NCBI GenBank assembly: GCA_900318175.1
Contig: ONJQ01000007.1
Coordinates: 62,001-126,000 of the forward strand
Length of the DNA stretch: 64,000 bases
Origin: an uncultured Bacteroidales bacterium
Lineage (GTDB): Bacteria; Bacteroidota; Bacteroidia; Bacteroidales; P3
Direction of reading: 5' to 3'
A program made the position numbers and the translations under genes. The notes under the pieces are model-generated. The model did no database searches. It had not been told where the DNA came from and saw only the letters and a list, made by a program, of their open reading frames with translations. Within the stretch, counting starts at the first letter, position 1. Each line of letters begins with the position of its first letter. Positions 51,468-60,126 of this stretch are shown piece after piece.

Positions 51468-51741
51468 GGCGACCTCCTTTCTTTATATATAAAGATGTGT
51501 CGTCACTGCTTTGACTCACCTGTTTTGCATCATCGTAATTGCAAGCTTTCTCAATCAACAAGTCTACAGCGGCTCTAATATTCATTATCTGTCTGACAGC
51601 ATCACTAGCCTCTTTCTTGCTTAGGCCTTCAGACAGTGCCACGGCAATAAGTTCCTGTTGGAAACTATAGTCTGACACCGTTTCTTTTCTGAAACTTTCA
51701 ACATACATTTTCTTTATTATTTTTTCTTTTGACATAGTCAT
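51460..51741 (-). CDS. Small helical hypothetical protein
   Basis: 93 residues (start at 51741 or two codons later). Helical and charged (KEKIIKKMYVESFRKETV, then LSEGLSKKEASDAVRQIM), with the tail reaching into the methylase start by eight bases. Helix pairs of this kind occur in small phage regulators but no family is recognised. It is the first gene of the operon running down to 48284. Confidence 0.5.
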   Translation of the reverse strand: MTMSKEKIIKKMYVESFRKETVSDYSFQQELIAVALSEGLSKKEASDAVRQIMNIRAAVDLLIEKACNYDDAKQVSQSSDDTSLYIKKGGRRA

Positions 51742-52223
51742 TATTATTGTTTTTCGACCTGCAAAAGAACGAAAAAAATCAACGCCACTTCTGATTATAC
51801 AACCTTGTACAGAAAAAAGTGGGGGGAGTACTTAATAATATCGGATAATACAGGATTATACAGCTGATATTCAGTATATAATGATAAAAAACATATTTTT
51901 GAAAAATACATCATTATCACAACAGCTCAACCTTTTTTTTTGCACTGCCATATCTTAATTATTATTAAAATGCATAATGAAAACATCTCATAGAGCAAAA
52001 TAATTTATATACAATCCGTCCGAAATTTTATACCACATTCATCCTCGAGAATCTATTGTAATTGTGAGATAACCCATTATTCCTATTTACATGTTTTTCG
52101 TGAGGATAAGAAGCCTGATAATGGTATTAGGGCTTTATTTTGCACGTTTGTCATTTCGAAGAAGCCAGATAATATGACTTTTTTCATCCGTGGCACTGAT
52201 TTGCATGTATTGAATAAAAAAAA
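51742..52223. other. A/T-rich intergenic region without a gene
   Basis: About 480 bases with no convincing gene on either strand. It contains imperfect direct repeats (GGATAATACA and GGATTATACA near 51.84 kb). Near 51.76 kb the minus strand reads TTCTTTTG, close to the -7 consensus, which could start the 51741 operon. Confidence 0.5.
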
Positions 52224-52242
52224 GCCACCCTCAAAGGATGGC
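52224..52242 (-). terminator. Intrinsic terminator of the 600-residue gene
   Basis: GCCA-C-CCT (52224-52231) and AGG-A-TGGC (52235-52242) with a CAA loop, followed on the minus strand by eight T. Confidence 0.75.
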
Positions 52243-52267
52243 CTGATATCAAAAATAGTGGAGATGC

Positions 52268-54070
52268 CTATTTCTTATTCGTCTTAAATAGTTGTTCTAT
52301 TATGTTTACAAGTTCTTTGTCCACGTGGTCATCCGAAGCATAGGGCGACCCCATCTCAGAAAAAGGTTTCTTGCCATTAGAATCGGCGCAAAAAAACCTT
52401 TTAGCAGCAGGGTACACAGTTGGTTTAACCTTTTTTGCACCAACCTCTTTATATAGCACCCCGCACATGTATAATATGTCGGCTGCCTTTTTACTCTTTC
52501 CCCACATTATTTTCTTAATCGGTATAAAGTCTGTTTTTATTTTACGTCCGGTAAGCCTGTACACAAACGTAAGTCTAGTGAGATTGTCTTTGCCTATAAA
52601 ATCATGGTATTGAAGATAATCAACAAGCCTTTCTATCTTCCCAGCATCTTTACAAAAACTGGCCATGTTAGGAATAAACTCTTCGCTATTCCCCTCTGGT
52701 AATGAGAACAGATTAGCGGGAATGGGTATGGCGGGTTCATTTATGGTGATTTGAGTTGTTAACGTCGGGGATGCTTCATTAGGAGAACTGTCTTCTTTCC
52801 CAATAATCCCCATGCTTTCTTTGACACCTTGGCAATCCGCTCCAGTATCAAGGATGTCGTAATTAGGAGTATTGTTCTGCGGGTCTTCTCTCATGTCAAC
52901 AGTTTTGTCCGCACCTAAACTATCTGATTTATTAACTGGGGTGGCAATTTCATTATATTTCTTCTTCTCACATTTCTCATTCTCCATTTTTCCCTTGATG
53001 TCAGTTCTAATATCCACTAAACATCCGAGTTCAGAAGGATGTGCAAGACTATATACGTTCTCCAGATGCGAAATATACCCGTCTATGCCGACATGACCTG
53101 GTATATATGTTTCTGGCGCTATTTTCCTTAGAGCCAGAGCAATTTCGCATTGTTCCTCTAAATTGCAGATTATTTCCATTGTTTCACAATGTATCCTGCT
53201 CTTTACAGCCTTTCTCCGTACATCATCTCGAACAGACAACACAAAGAAGAGGATCACCCGTCTCACCTCTGCCTCTGCATCATCTCCTTTGTTATCCATC
53301 AGCGTGAGCATCCTCCTGTCGTCCAATTTGTCGGATTCTCTTTCTATCGTTGCCATCTGTTCGTGTACGACAACATAGGGGTCGTTCCTACCCATTTCTG
53401 TCGCGACCTTGGCTGCCAGTTCAACTACCTCTTCGGCAATCATTCGTTCCCAGTCGCCAAAGATGCACCCTCTCGTTTTGCATGATTCTTTTAAGATTGG
53501 CGAGATGATGTGACGTTGCAATTCCACATTATAACCATCACTTTCTCGATTGTATATGATATGTAGGTTGTTGTAAACATTGCATAATACTTCAATTACC
53601 GGCATAGCATAATTATAACTGTGTTCATCGTCCACATAATCATCCTCATCAATCATTGCGTCTGCAATTGGTGATGCCAACTCTCTGAAAATATCGTCAC
53701 TAACTGAGATATTATCCTTCCTATTTGTTTCATAGTCTAAGACCAATGCCATTCCGATATAGAACTCCTTCGGGAGCATCTTGGCATTGTCTGGAATAGA
53801 AAACTCGCCCCCATATTGCAGCATGTCGACCAAGGCACACCAGTTTTTATCGTCACATAAAGCATGTTTGTCCCTAACCAGGGTCCAAACGCATGAGCTT
53901 AGGTCAATGTTCTTTCTTCGATTGCCTACCATTTTCTTTTTCTTCACTATTATTTTATCGGCACTTGGTTTCGCAAATTGGCTCAAATCCGCTCCTTCCA
54001 TTTCACTTATCGTTGTATAACTGGTCGGAACAAATTCTTTGGAACCTCTTTTTTCCTCAATGTCGTTCAT
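52268..54070 (-). CDS. Large hypothetical protein of the element
   Basis: 600 residues, no signal or membrane segment. The first 320 residues are helical and acidic (for example VEVLCNVYNNLHIIYNRESD-like stretches and FGDWERMIAEEVVELAAKV). A disordered linker with many Ser, Thr and Asn follows (about 345-440). The C-terminal 150 residues form a compact alpha/beta part (LVDYLQYHDFIGKDNLTRL, then ADILYMCGVLYKEVGAKKV). No family is recognised. It starts 12 bases after the large recombinase stop and is read with it, so a role in excision or maintenance is possible. Confidence 0.6.
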   Translation of the reverse strand: MNDIEEKRGSKEFVPTSYTTISEMEGADLSQFAKPSADKIIVKKKKMVGNRRKNIDLSSCVWTLVRDKHALCDDKNWCALVDMLQYGGEFSIPDNAKMLPKEFYIGMALVLDYETNRKDNISVSDDIFRELASPIADAMIDEDDYVDDEHSYNYAMPVIEVLCNVYNNLHIIYNRESDGYNVELQRHIISPILKESCKTRGCIFGDWERMIAEEVVELAAKVATEMGRNDPYVVVHEQMATIERESDKLDDRRMLTLMDNKGDDAEAEVRRVILFFVLSVRDDVRRKAVKSRIHCETMEIICNLEEQCEIALALRKIAPETYIPGHVGIDGYISHLENVYSLAHPSELGCLVDIRTDIKGKMENEKCEKKKYNEIATPVNKSDSLGADKTVDMREDPQNNTPNYDILDTGADCQGVKESMGIIGKEDSSPNEASPTLTTQITINEPAIPIPANLFSLPEGNSEEFIPNMASFCKDAGKIERLVDYLQYHDFIGKDNLTRLTFVYRLTGRKIKTDFIPIKKIMWGKSKKAADILYMCGVLYKEVGAKKVKPTVYPAAKRFFCADSNGKKPFSEMGSPYASDDHVDKELVNIIEQLFKTNKK

Positions 54071-54082
54071 TGTAGTATATTT

Positions 54083-56035
54083 TTAATTATCTGAAATTGT
54101 ATTACTTTCTGCTGTCGTCTTGTTCCTGTTGTTGGTTTCTGCCGTCTTCTTTATCAGTTCTTCACACCTTTCCTTGTCGAATACCTTCTTGCCCTTGAAT
54201 TCTCCCACTAATGCTTCTGCGAGAACCTTTGTAGTCGACACGTGATAGTATGCAGTCGAAGGGGTCACATGTAAGAATTTTGACAGTTCGTTGTAGCCTA
54301 TCGCGTATTTCTCCGACGGATAGGCTGATTCCCTTGCTTCGCGGCGGTGCATTCTCCTCAATTCATTGGCACGCACTTTTATGTCGTCATAGAAACGGTA
54401 GAGGTAGGGGAGGCTGAGCTTTTCCTGTTTGTTCCCGTCAGCGTCGACACGGTAGACTGTGCCACTGCGGTCAAGGTAGGGATAGTAGTGGAAGTACATT
54501 ATATCGCCATTGTAGAAACACACGGTGAACTTTCTGGCAGTGAGCCTGCGGTTGGTATTACCCTTCTCGTCCACCACATGCATGTTGTCAACTATCATTT
54601 TCTTGATATGCCGGTGTATTATCTCGCTACGCATTCTGTCATCTTCGATTCCCGCGATTTTTTCTCGGATTTCAATTATTCGCTTCAGGCCGCTCTCAAT
54701 ACTGCCCACGTCGTCGAGGTTGTATGATGAGACAAGTTTGTCAAGCAGGGTCTGGATATGGCCTATCTCGTTTCTGTAGCCGACCTGCTCTTGCTGTATC
54801 TCCCTACGTGCGGTGTCAAGAGAAGCGTATTTCTTGTCCCGGACTTCCTTGCTGATATCGCCGTCAATGTACGCCTCTACTATCCGCTGCCTTTTCCGGT
54901 CCAGTTCCCCTAAACGTTCGGCCACGTGGGACAGCTTCTCGTTCAGCAGATGGATTCTTTCCTCATATCTCTGTTTGTCCTCAGCCGCCAATTCAACCAC
55001 ATACCTCATCTCGGCATCCTGTGCCAGATACCATAGCAGACTGTCGACTATGTTAATGCTGATGTTAACCACGGGGCTGCATGGTTTTCGGTTTGTCAAA
55101 GGGTTCCCCCTTGAAGTATTGAGCGCGTTGTAGCAGCGATAGTCCACACGGTTGCCTGAAGCGGTAAATCCGCAGCCACACTTTCCGCACTCCAATATCC
55201 GCTTTGCGTAGTATACATTCCTCTCCTTGCTGGCATTGACATTGTTCCTGCTGGCAATCTCCCTGCACCTGTCATACTGCTCAGGGGTGATGATGGCAGG
55301 ATAGGCACGTTCGTAGGAGCAGCCGGGATATAGTTTCTTACGCCCCGTATAGCGTTCGTTCTTCAGTATGGTGACTATCCTGCCAAGGTTCATTTCCTTC
55401 ATCCCTCTGCTCTTGTATTCCTTAAGCAGTTTCATCGTAGACACGCCGGACTCATATAGGCTGAACAGTTCCCTTATCGTCTCGGCAATGGTGGGGTCTA
55501 TCTCTATCTTCTTGTTGTCAGGGTTTATCTTGTATCCGTAAGGTATCCGTCCACCGCTGAACTTGCCTTCCTCGGCCAGACGCTTCTTCCCTCGGGCAAA
55601 TCTTTTGGCCTTTATCTCCATCTCCTGCTTGGCGAGGGTGACAAGTAAGTTGAGGGTGATTTCCGAACCCGTGTTGACCTCGCCGTCGCCATCAAGGAGA
55701 GTGAGTTGGGGCACAAAGCAGATAAGCTGTATATGGCTTTTGATGATTTTGTCTTTCATCTGATAAAATGCCACTTCGTTTCGCGCGAGTCGGCTTACCT
55801 CCCACACATAGATGGTGGAAACATCCGGCACGTTATTGATGGTGTCGATAAGCTGGTTGACTTCTTTCTGGTATAGTTCGTTCATTTTGATGGCAGATGC
55901 TCCCGCTTTACCGATGACAATAAGCTCTTCTGGCCGAAATCCATCGCTCTCGGCTTTCCTTATCAAATCTTGTTGCTGCGTATAAAACTCTTGTTCTGTA
56001 GTAGATACGCGACACCATATGATTGCCTTTGCCAT
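54083..56035 (-). CDS. Large serine recombinase (site-specific integrase)
   Basis: 650 residues from the ATG at 56035 (MAKAIIWCRVSTTEQEF); the promoter at 56058-56065 excludes upstream starts. Catalytic Ser11 is in CRVSTTEQ; the partner Arg lies in WEVSRLARNEVAF. A recombinase domain (KNERYTGRKKLYPGCSYERA) and a zinc ribbon (CGKCGCGFTASGNRVDYRCY) follow, then a long coiled coil (RLGELDRKRQRIVEAYIDGD). This is the build of integrases that join attP to attB without accessory factors. It is likely the integrase of the element, at its right edge and pointing inward. The C-terminal 100 residues add an HTH (YNELSKFLHVTPSTAYYHV). Confidence 0.9.
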   Translation of the reverse strand: MAKAIIWCRVSTTEQEFYTQQQDLIRKAESDGFRPEELIVIGKAGASAIKMNELYQKEVNQLIDTINNVPDVSTIYVWEVSRLARNEVAFYQMKDKIIKSHIQLICFVPQLTLLDGDGEVNTGSEITLNLLVTLAKQEMEIKAKRFARGKKRLAEEGKFSGGRIPYGYKINPDNKKIEIDPTIAETIRELFSLYESGVSTMKLLKEYKSRGMKEMNLGRIVTILKNERYTGRKKLYPGCSYERAYPAIITPEQYDRCREIASRNNVNASKERNVYYAKRILECGKCGCGFTASGNRVDYRCYNALNTSRGNPLTNRKPCSPVVNISINIVDSLLWYLAQDAEMRYVVELAAEDKQRYEERIHLLNEKLSHVAERLGELDRKRQRIVEAYIDGDISKEVRDKKYASLDTARREIQQEQVGYRNEIGHIQTLLDKLVSSYNLDDVGSIESGLKRIIEIREKIAGIEDDRMRSEIIHRHIKKMIVDNMHVVDEKGNTNRRLTARKFTVCFYNGDIMYFHYYPYLDRSGTVYRVDADGNKQEKLSLPYLYRFYDDIKVRANELRRMHRREARESAYPSEKYAIGYNELSKFLHVTPSTAYYHVSTTKVLAEALVGEFKGKKVFDKERCEELIKKTAETNNRNKTTAESNTISDN

Positions 56036-56057
56036 ATTTTCGTATTTTTCTAAAATG

Positions 56058-56065
56058 CAAAGATA
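56058..56065 (-). promoter_or_regulatory. -7 element TATCTTTG of the recombinase gene
   Basis: TAnnTTTG match 22 bases before the ATG at 56035. The region 56066-56205 between the two divergent genes is the likely place for attachment-site sequence, but no core could be identified. Confidence 0.6.
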
Positions 56066-56205
56066 CGAAATAATTTTGATTCTGTAAAATAATTTTAGAT
56101 GTATAATATCATATATTATATAGACATGAGCACATAACCTCATGCCTTTTCTTATTGTTGTAATCATTGTTTCGTTGGAGGGTAGGAACATAAATTAAAT
56201 GTATA

Positions 56206-56736
56206 ATGGCAACAAAGAAGAAAAACTTTGAGTCTTTAGATTCATTGAAAAACGTTGAAAGAGTAATTAATGAAGTAGATGAGGCTCAGAAAGACAAAAA
56301 CAGAACTGGTGTTCAAAGTGCGATTCCCGAAGCTCTTGCTGGTGCAGGTGGAGCAGCCGTAGGAGGGGCAGCAAGTTTTGCGGCTCTATTCTTTGGTGGT
56401 AGTGTTACAGGATTAAGTGCAGCAGGAATAACTTCAGGGCTTGCTGCAGCCGGAGCACTTATTGGTGGAGGTATGGCTGCAGGTGTTTTTGTTCTTGCCG
56501 CACCTGTGGCAGTTCTTGGTGTAGGTGGTTATGCAATAGTACGTAAACATAATGAAAATAAATTAGCTCAAGAACGGCAACGTCTTTATAATCTTGCATT
56601 ACAGAAGCATCAAGCTATAATTGAGGAGTTGAAAAAAGATGTCAATATTACAAAAGATAGGGCTGATTATCTTAACCGACTCAATATTCTTTTAACACAA
56701 GCTATAAAAGAGCTGAAATCTGATCTTGAACAATAA
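56206..56736 (+). CDS. Glycine-rich membrane protein of a two-gene module
   Basis: 176 residues. After a polar N-terminus (residues 1-38) comes a Gly/Ala-rich hydrophobic block of about 75 residues (GAGGAAVGGAASFAALFFGG, then AAGITSGLAAAGALIGGGMA and FVLAAPVAVLGVGGYAIV) that can form two to three closely packed helices. A basic coiled coil follows (KLAQERQRLYNLALQKHQAI). Gly-zipper helices of this sort are found in pore-forming or membrane-disrupting proteins. It is divergent from the recombinase, strongly A/T-rich, and 5 bases from the next gene. Confidence 0.65.
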   Translation: MATKKKNFESLDSLKNVERVINEVDEAQKDKNRTGVQSAIPEALAGAGGAAVGGAASFAALFFGGSVTGLSAAGITSGLAAAGALIGGGMAAGVFVLAAPVAVLGVGGYAIVRKHNENKLAQERQRLYNLALQKHQAIIEELKKDVNITKDRADYLNRLNILLTQAIKELKSDLEQ

Positions 56737-56741
56737 ATAAT

Positions 56742-58124
56742 ATGGTACAAAAAGAAGAACAAAACGTAATCAATGTTCTTTCTTATCAAGATGTTCAATT
56801 AAACGAGTTGAAGGGAACACTTACGGGAGTACAGGGTGGAATAGAGGAAAGTATTAATGAGTCAGAGAAGGTTCTTAATTCTCTTGGATATGTAGAGTCT
56901 ATTAAAAATGCAAAAGACAGATCTAGAGAATCCGCAGATGAACCAATTCTAACAGGAATCAATGCCACCCTGCCAGATTGGGACAGTTTATGCGCGGAAG
57001 CTGAAAAACATAATAAAGGAGAAGTGGCTAAAATTGAAGACCTTTTTTCTAAGGATGAGTTACTTGATAATAAGAGGTACATTGAAACGTTAAACGAGCA
57101 ATTCAACTCCGTTTTTAAACTTGACGAATTAGATTGGACAATTTGTGCAGTATCAGCAATAGTATCAGCAGCCATGGATATTCTTCTTGTTGGCATACCT
57201 GAAAAGACAAAGTCTGGGCTAAAAGCGGGACCATTGTCTAACTATATTCGTGATTATTTCGATAAGAAATATCCTGAAGAAGATATGAAAAAACTTGGAG
57301 AAAAAGCTAGAACAAAGACACCTTATGATGCACAAGATAATAGAAATACAAAGGTTTATGTAGAAGGCCTTTCCCCACAATATCACAGATTGTTACAGTT
57401 AGGTCATGACCCACTTTTGGGATTCTTTGTTGGTGTTATGGATATTCTTAGTGGAACGATGACAACAATAGATAAGAGGGGAAAAATAGTGATTCAAGTT
57501 ATTGATGAATATTCAGGGCGTAAAGAGACTTCTTTATTCGAAGCATTAGGAAAACAATTTAGACATTTGAAATCAGATGTGACCACCAGTATGGGATTGC
57601 CAGTACCGCTTATGGGATTGTTCAATTTATTTCAATTTGGTAGTATAGGAAAAGAAGATCAAACAATAGCTGAGATTGTTCAGGGAATGTACTATGAGGG
57701 GTATGATTTCATTCATTTTTGCTCAATGTCCATTCCCGTTATGGTGACAGAAATAATAGTTCGTTTTTCATGGGCTGTGAAACGTTTGTCTCAAGGGTAT
57801 TCAATAAAAGATTCTATTCCTGTGACTATAGGTTCCAAATCTAAAATAAAGAAACCAAAGCTTGAGACAATGCTTTTTGTTGCTCATTCTGGAGCTACTG
57901 CGGTTAACGCAGGTAAAATTGTTTTTACCCAAAACCCAATGGCAATAAACTACCCTCAATGGATAGCATGGGCAAAATACGCTTTTCGAGAGCTGAAATG
58001 GGAATTAATCAACAAACCAGAATTGCAAAACAAATATGTTATGTCTTTCATTGAAAATGAAAGTGTGGATATTCTTAATAGGGTTAATGAATGTTATGAT
58101 GATTACTTTAGATTGAGGCATTAA
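56742..58124 (+). CDS. Large partner protein of the two-gene module, unknown family
   Basis: 460 residues. The first 120 residues are helical and acidic. Residues 127-145 are hydrophobic (DWTICAVSAIVSAAMDILLV). Later conserved-looking blocks are QLGHDPLLGFFVGVMDILSG, IDKRGKIVIQVIDEY, TSMGLPVPLMGLFNLFQFG and YYEGYDFIHFCSMSIPVMV, with at least two possible membrane segments. I have an impression of seeing this block order in unannotated proteins but know no function. Five bases after the Gly-rich gene and equally A/T-rich, so the two were acquired together. Confidence 0.65.
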   Translation: MVQKEEQNVINVLSYQDVQLNELKGTLTGVQGGIEESINESEKVLNSLGYVESIKNAKDRSRESADEPILTGINATLPDWDSLCAEAEKHNKGEVAKIEDLFSKDELLDNKRYIETLNEQFNSVFKLDELDWTICAVSAIVSAAMDILLVGIPEKTKSGLKAGPLSNYIRDYFDKKYPEEDMKKLGEKARTKTPYDAQDNRNTKVYVEGLSPQYHRLLQLGHDPLLGFFVGVMDILSGTMTTIDKRGKIVIQVIDEYSGRKETSLFEALGKQFRHLKSDVTTSMGLPVPLMGLFNLFQFGSIGKEDQTIAEIVQGMYYEGYDFIHFCSMSIPVMVTEIIVRFSWAVKRLSQGYSIKDSIPVTIGSKSKIKKPKLETMLFVAHSGATAVNAGKIVFTQNPMAINYPQWIAWAKYAFRELKWELINKPELQNKYVMSFIENESVDILNRVNECYDDYFRLRH

Positions 58125-58146
58125 AGCTAAGATTATTGGTTTGCGT

Positions 58147-58194
58147 AAGTTTTAATTGCTAATTAAAAGAAGCTTTAATTAGCAATTAAAACTT
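58147..58194. repeat. Perfect 21-base inverted repeat
   Basis: Arms 58147-58167 and 58174-58194 are exact reverse complements (AAGTTTTAATTGCTAATTAA and one more base), with a six-base spacer AGAAGC. On the plus strand it is followed by TTTTG, so it may end the two-gene module. Its right arm abuts the promoter of the next gene, so an operator is equally possible. Confidence 0.7.
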
Positions 58195-58225
58195 TTGTTG
58201 GTTTGGATTATTATTTGTATCTTTG
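58195..58225 (+). promoter_or_regulatory. Promoter of the AAA/DUF4143 gene
   Basis: TTG (58195-58197), 20 bases, TATCTTTG (58218-58225); the ATG follows 16 bases later. The right arm of the inverted repeat ends directly before it. Confidence 0.75.
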
Positions 58226-58241
58226 CAAAAAAATGTAAGAT

Positions 58242-59462
58242 ATGATAAAACGGCAGGATATATCGCAAACGGTTCTTAGTCAGAGAGAAAATGTATTATC
58301 TAATACCGATACTTTTCCACGGCAATTGCTTGGGAATATTGATTTGCAGCATCCGCAATATGCTGATATCATCACTGGCATACGACGTTGCGGAAAGAGT
58401 ACGTTGGTGGAACAATTGATGCAGCGGTATGCGGAGGATTCGTTTTATTTGAATTTCGACACCCCTGCTTTGTTTGGTTTTACGATTGAAGATTTTCGGA
58501 CACTTGACGATGAGATAAAGCAGTCGGGCGCACACTATCTATTCTTTGATGAGATACAGGTGGTGACAGGTTGGGAGTCGTATGTAAGGAGCAGGATTGA
58601 CGCACACAATAAGATTGTGGTGACAGGTTCTAATGCTTCGATGCTGAGTCGCGAGTTGGGAACAAGGATGACAGGCAGGCATATCAGCCATAGGTTGATG
58701 CCATTCTCATATTCCGAATTTATTGGATACAAGAAGTTGCAGGCTGGGGAAGATAGTTTGAACCAGTATATGCAACTGGGTGGATTCCCGGCCTATTTGC
58801 AGACCGAAAGAAAAGAACTGCTTTCGGATTTGGCAGTGGATGTGCTGTATAGAGATATCCTTGTCCGCTATGGCCTAAGAGATGAGCAGTCGTTGAAGAA
58901 TCTGATGACGTTCTTGATGGGGAATGTAGGCAATCTGATTACCGGCAACAAACTGACTCAGACTATCCGCGTTAAATCGGCCAAGACGGTGTTGGATTAT
59001 ATGGCGTATATGGAGAATGCGTATCTGCTTTTTTCAGTACCAAGGTTTTCTTTCTCCTATCGTTCGCAGTTGGTGAATCCGAAGAAGGTGTATTGCGTGG
59101 ATTTGGGACTACAGTCGATTCTTTCCCCGTCCTTTTCTGAAGACAGGGGACACAGGCTGGAAAATCTGGTTTTTATTGAACTATACCGTCGGGAACGAGA
59201 GATTTATTATTACAGCAATAATGGTTATGAATGTGATTTTGTCGTGTGTGATAATCAGAGGCCTGTATTGTTGATTCAGGTATGTGAGGAGATTGTGATT
59301 GACAATCAAGACCGTGAGTATGGTGGACTTGTTGCCGCCATGAAAGAATTGCAAGTGGACAAGGGGGTAATTCTTACGATGAATCAGAGTGATACGGCTT
59401 GTGTTGACGGGTATTCGATAGAGACAATACCCGTTTGGAGGTGGATAACAGAATCTGAATAG
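58242..59462 (+). CDS. AAA_14 ATPase with DUF4143 domain
   Basis: 406 residues. Walker A is ITGIRRCGKSTLVEQL (Gly/Lys-Ser-Thr) and Walker B YLFFDEIQVVTGWE; the sensor segment VVTGSNASMLSRELGTRMTG is typical. The C-terminal half is DUF4143, with a restriction-nuclease-like strand pair in GHRLENLVFIELYRR and YECDFVVCDNQRPVLLIQVC (E, D and Q in PD-(D/E)XK-like positions). These ATPases are frequent in Bacteroidota and often sit beside mobile or defence genes; function unsettled. Monocistronic. Confidence 0.88.
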   Translation: MIKRQDISQTVLSQRENVLSNTDTFPRQLLGNIDLQHPQYADIITGIRRCGKSTLVEQLMQRYAEDSFYLNFDTPALFGFTIEDFRTLDDEIKQSGAHYLFFDEIQVVTGWESYVRSRIDAHNKIVVTGSNASMLSRELGTRMTGRHISHRLMPFSYSEFIGYKKLQAGEDSLNQYMQLGGFPAYLQTERKELLSDLAVDVLYRDILVRYGLRDEQSLKNLMTFLMGNVGNLITGNKLTQTIRVKSAKTVLDYMAYMENAYLLFSVPRFSFSYRSQLVNPKKVYCVDLGLQSILSPSFSEDRGHRLENLVFIELYRREREIYYYSNNGYECDFVVCDNQRPVLLIQVCEEIVIDNQDREYGGLVAAMKELQVDKGVILTMNQSDTACVDGYSIETIPVWRWITESE

Positions 59463-59495
59463 CAGTGATTCGAAAGTCCCCCTTTATTGTGTTTC

Positions 59496-60062
59496 TTATG
59501 CCTGGTGAATGGGACACGGCCGGTAGCTTTCGGTGCCGGCGGGATGAAGTGCCAAGTTGCCGGCTATGGCAAAAGGCTGCAGGTAGTGGTCGCCCTCGGG
59601 GGTTACGAGGCTGACGTTATCGCCGGTTTTGTCGTCGGGCTCGACGTAGACCATCACCGTCTGGTTGTTGAAGGGCAGCGGCACGTCGTTCTGAACGGCT
59701 TCACCAAAGGGGTACCAACCGTAAACTTTGAAACGGACCTTGCTCTCCTCGTCAGGGTAGACAAGGAAGTTGACCCAGTAGCAAAAACTGACGTAGTCCA
59801 TGGTGGGGGCAAAGGTGAGGAGAAACTGGTTCTCGCCCTCGCGGGTGATGGTGAAAGCTTCGTCGGCATCGGCATAGTCGTGGTAGTCATCCACAGCCTT
59901 TTTGAGTTGGTCCTCATTCATGTCGTACACCCGGATGAAACGACTGGACGGGGACATTGTGACTTCCTTAAAGAGGTTGGCCCCATCCTTCTTTTTCCGT
60001 CGAGCAAAGAACAAGCAGAGAGCTGCCAGCACGGCCAAAACCAATAGATACTCGGTATTCAT
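59496..60062 (-). CDS. Hypothetical membrane-anchored protein
   Basis: 188 residues from the ATG at 60062 (MNTEYLLVLAVLAALCLFFA), since the region upstream is a terminator. One N-terminal membrane helix with a basic stop (RRKKKDG) is followed by a soluble alpha/beta domain (FIRVYDMNEDQLKKAVDDY, then VYPDEESKVRFKVYGWYPFG). Orientation would put the domain in the cytoplasm. No family was recognised. It lies downstream of DUF1015 on the same strand, but a strong terminator separates them. Confidence 0.6.
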   Translation of the reverse strand: MNTEYLLVLAVLAALCLFFARRKKKDGANLFKEVTMSPSSRFIRVYDMNEDQLKKAVDDYHDYADADEAFTITREGENQFLLTFAPTMDYVSFCYWVNFLVYPDEESKVRFKVYGWYPFGEAVQNDVPLPFNNQTVMVYVEPDDKTGDNVSLVTPEGDHYLQPFAIAGNLALHPAGTESYRPCPIHQA

Positions 60063-60084
60063 AACAAGATGTGGATAAAAAAAA

Positions 60085-60113
60085 CAGGTTGCCACCCAGG
60101 GGGTGGCAACCTG
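60085..60113 (-). terminator. Strong intrinsic terminator of the DUF1015 gene
   Basis: CAGGTTGCCACCC (60085-60097) pairs perfectly with GGGTGGCAACCTG (60101-60113) around a three-base loop, followed on the minus strand by eight T. Confidence 0.9.
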
Positions 60114-60126
60114 CATGGTTTCAATG

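Larger units (their letters stand above)
24595..56065. mobile_element. Composite mobile-element and defence region (limits approximate)
   Basis: Between backbone-like operons lie, mostly on the minus strand, two serine recombinases (25.9 and 54.1 kb), recombination proteins (RecB-type nuclease and ERF), DUF3871, a primase-like replication gene with iteron-like repeats, an orphan methylase and a restriction operon. Decayed ABC and umuC pieces at 34.5-36.1 kb suggest at least two insertions side by side. Exact ends and attachment sites are not visible; the large recombinase at the right edge suggests the right end is near 56.1-56.2 kb. Confidence 0.45.
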
